Assembly (NCBI GenBank): GCA_945900935.1
Contig: CAMDKT010000408.1
Location: 1-5,820 of the forward strand
Direction of reading: 5' to 3'
DNA: 5,820 bases
DNA from: Candidatus Sulfopaludibacter sp. SbA3
Lineage (GTDB): Bacteria > Acidobacteriota > Terriglobia > Bryobacterales > Bryobacteraceae
Part shown: piece after piece, positions 5,279 to 5,820 of the stretch
Layout: the number at the start of each line of letters is the position of its first letter
How positions within the stretch are numbered: the first letter of the stretch is position 1
Notes under the pieces: generated by a model
What the model saw: only the letters and a program-made list of their open reading frames with translations
Database searches by the model: none
What the model was told of the DNA's origin: nothing
Position numbers and translations under genes: made by a program

Positions 5279-5820
5279 CGAGGACCTCCCACTGTGATGG
5301 GGCCGGCCCCAATGCTTACCGGTATCTTGGCCGCTGTGGCCGCGGCAGTATCTTTGCGGCCCGAAGCGGCGACGCCGCCCGCAATGGCCGCCACCGCGCC
5401 AACCGCGATGATGGTCCACATCTTTTTCTGGCTCGACGTCATCTTGGTGCCTTTTCCGCCGCCCGGTCCGTAACCGTTCATCTGATCGACAACCCCGTCG
5501 GCGATCGCCGCGCCGAGGGTTGCGCGCACTAGAATCTTGAACTTGCCCTCCATGTCGTTGGGAATAAATCCGCTCGTCTGCGCCTTACCGGCGGCGTCGG
5601 ACCTCACCGTGTGCGTCCGCATCCCGCCAAAGAAGGAGCCGCTGGGCCCGTCGGCCGGGGCCTGAAAAATTACTTCGGCGCCCACCACTGGAGCGCCGGC
5701 GGCGTCAAGGACGGTTACCCCCGGCTGCGCCGCGACGCGCATACCGATATTGTTCACCGCACCCTGCCCGGCGGTTGGCTTTATGGTGATTACAGTTGGC
5801 GGCGGCGCCGCCTGTTGGGC
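5275..5820 (-). CDS. Membrane-anchored protein with bacterial Ig-like domain (5' part outside window)
   Basis: The frame is open from the window edge to a TGA at 5277-5275, showing the last 181 residues. An in-frame GTG at 5757 is not the likely start, because the reading continues sensibly upstream with a proline-rich linker (AAPPP, visible residues 4-8). Visible residues about 20-115 form an Ig-like domain of the invasin/Big_1 style: VTVLDAAGAPVVGAEVIFQ (35-53), DGPSGSFFGG (57-66), then SDAAGKA (74-80) and a final strand FKILVRATL (94-102). A Gly-rich spacer (GYGPGGGKG, 116-124) and basic SSQKK lead into one membrane helix (about 134-152, MWTIIAVGAVAAIAGGVAA), followed by a short tail ending ITVGGPR. 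The Ig domain is probably periplasmic or external, with the helix in the inner membrane. The stop overlaps the propeller-like gene by 4 bp. The N-terminal function is unknown. Confidence 0.75.
   Translation of the reverse strand, partial: AQQAAPPPTVITIKPTAGQGAVNNIGMRVAAQPGVTVLDAAGAPVVGAEVIFQAPADGPSGSFFGGMRTHTVRSDAAGKAQTSGFIPNDMEGKFKILVRATLGAAIADGVVDQMNGYGPGGGKGTKMTSSQKKMWTIIAVGAVAAIAGGVAASGRKDTAAATAAKIPVSIGAGPITVGGPR
5285..5290 (-). promoter_or_regulatory. Ribosome binding site that decides the start of the propeller-like gene
   Basis: GGGAGG on the minus strand, six bases before the ATG at 5278-5276. It fixes the start of the 300-residue secreted protein against the upstream in-frame start at 5419, which lies inside the preceding gene. 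Confidence 0.8.

Noticed and set aside
5279..5419. N-terminal extension of the propeller-like gene to a start at 5419
   Set aside because: The added residues are Gly/Arg/His-rich, only re-read the preceding gene in another frame, and would bury the signal peptide. A good ribosome site supports the ATG at 5278.

Overview
The window looks like a piece of a GC-rich Gram-negative chromosome, most likely from Acidobacteriota of the Bryobacterales/Solibacter type. This is an inference from memory of protein style, not a search: short Sec signals ending in a Gly-Gln junction, arrays of ASH-type (abnormal-spindle/SPD-2/hydin-like) domains with a Ser/Thr/Val-rich C-terminus, and enzymes carrying Tat signals. 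All recognised genes lie on the minus strand, so transcription runs from position 5820 towards 1.

Upstream block (5820 to 2190): three closely packed genes for exported or membrane-anchored proteins. The first, cut by the window edge, has a bacterial Ig-like domain followed by a single membrane helix. It overlaps the second by an ATGA (4 bp). The second is a 300-residue secreted protein whose repeats suggest a small beta-propeller. Two bases later starts a 727-residue secreted protein with four ASH-type Ig-like modules and a further C-terminal region. Order, spacing and strong ribosome sites indicate one operon, probably for a cell-surface or periplasmic assembly. No enzyme active site is visible in any of the three.

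Junction (2189 to 2088): a strong GC-rich hairpin follows the 727-residue gene by 6 nt. It lacks a U-tract and has an alternative pairing partner.

Downstream block (2087 to 307): a xylose-isomerase-like TIM-barrel enzyme overlaps by ATGA with an isochorismatase-family cysteine hydrolase. The hydrolase has a clear Tat signal and the isomerase a weaker RR-type one, so the pair may act outside the cytoplasm on a small metabolite that cannot be named from sequence.

Left end (306 to 1): about 180 bp of non-coding DNA with a short direct repeat, then the left end of an IS200/IS605-type insertion sequence. It consists of an imperfect hairpin and the first 21 codons of the TnpA transposase, which runs off the window.
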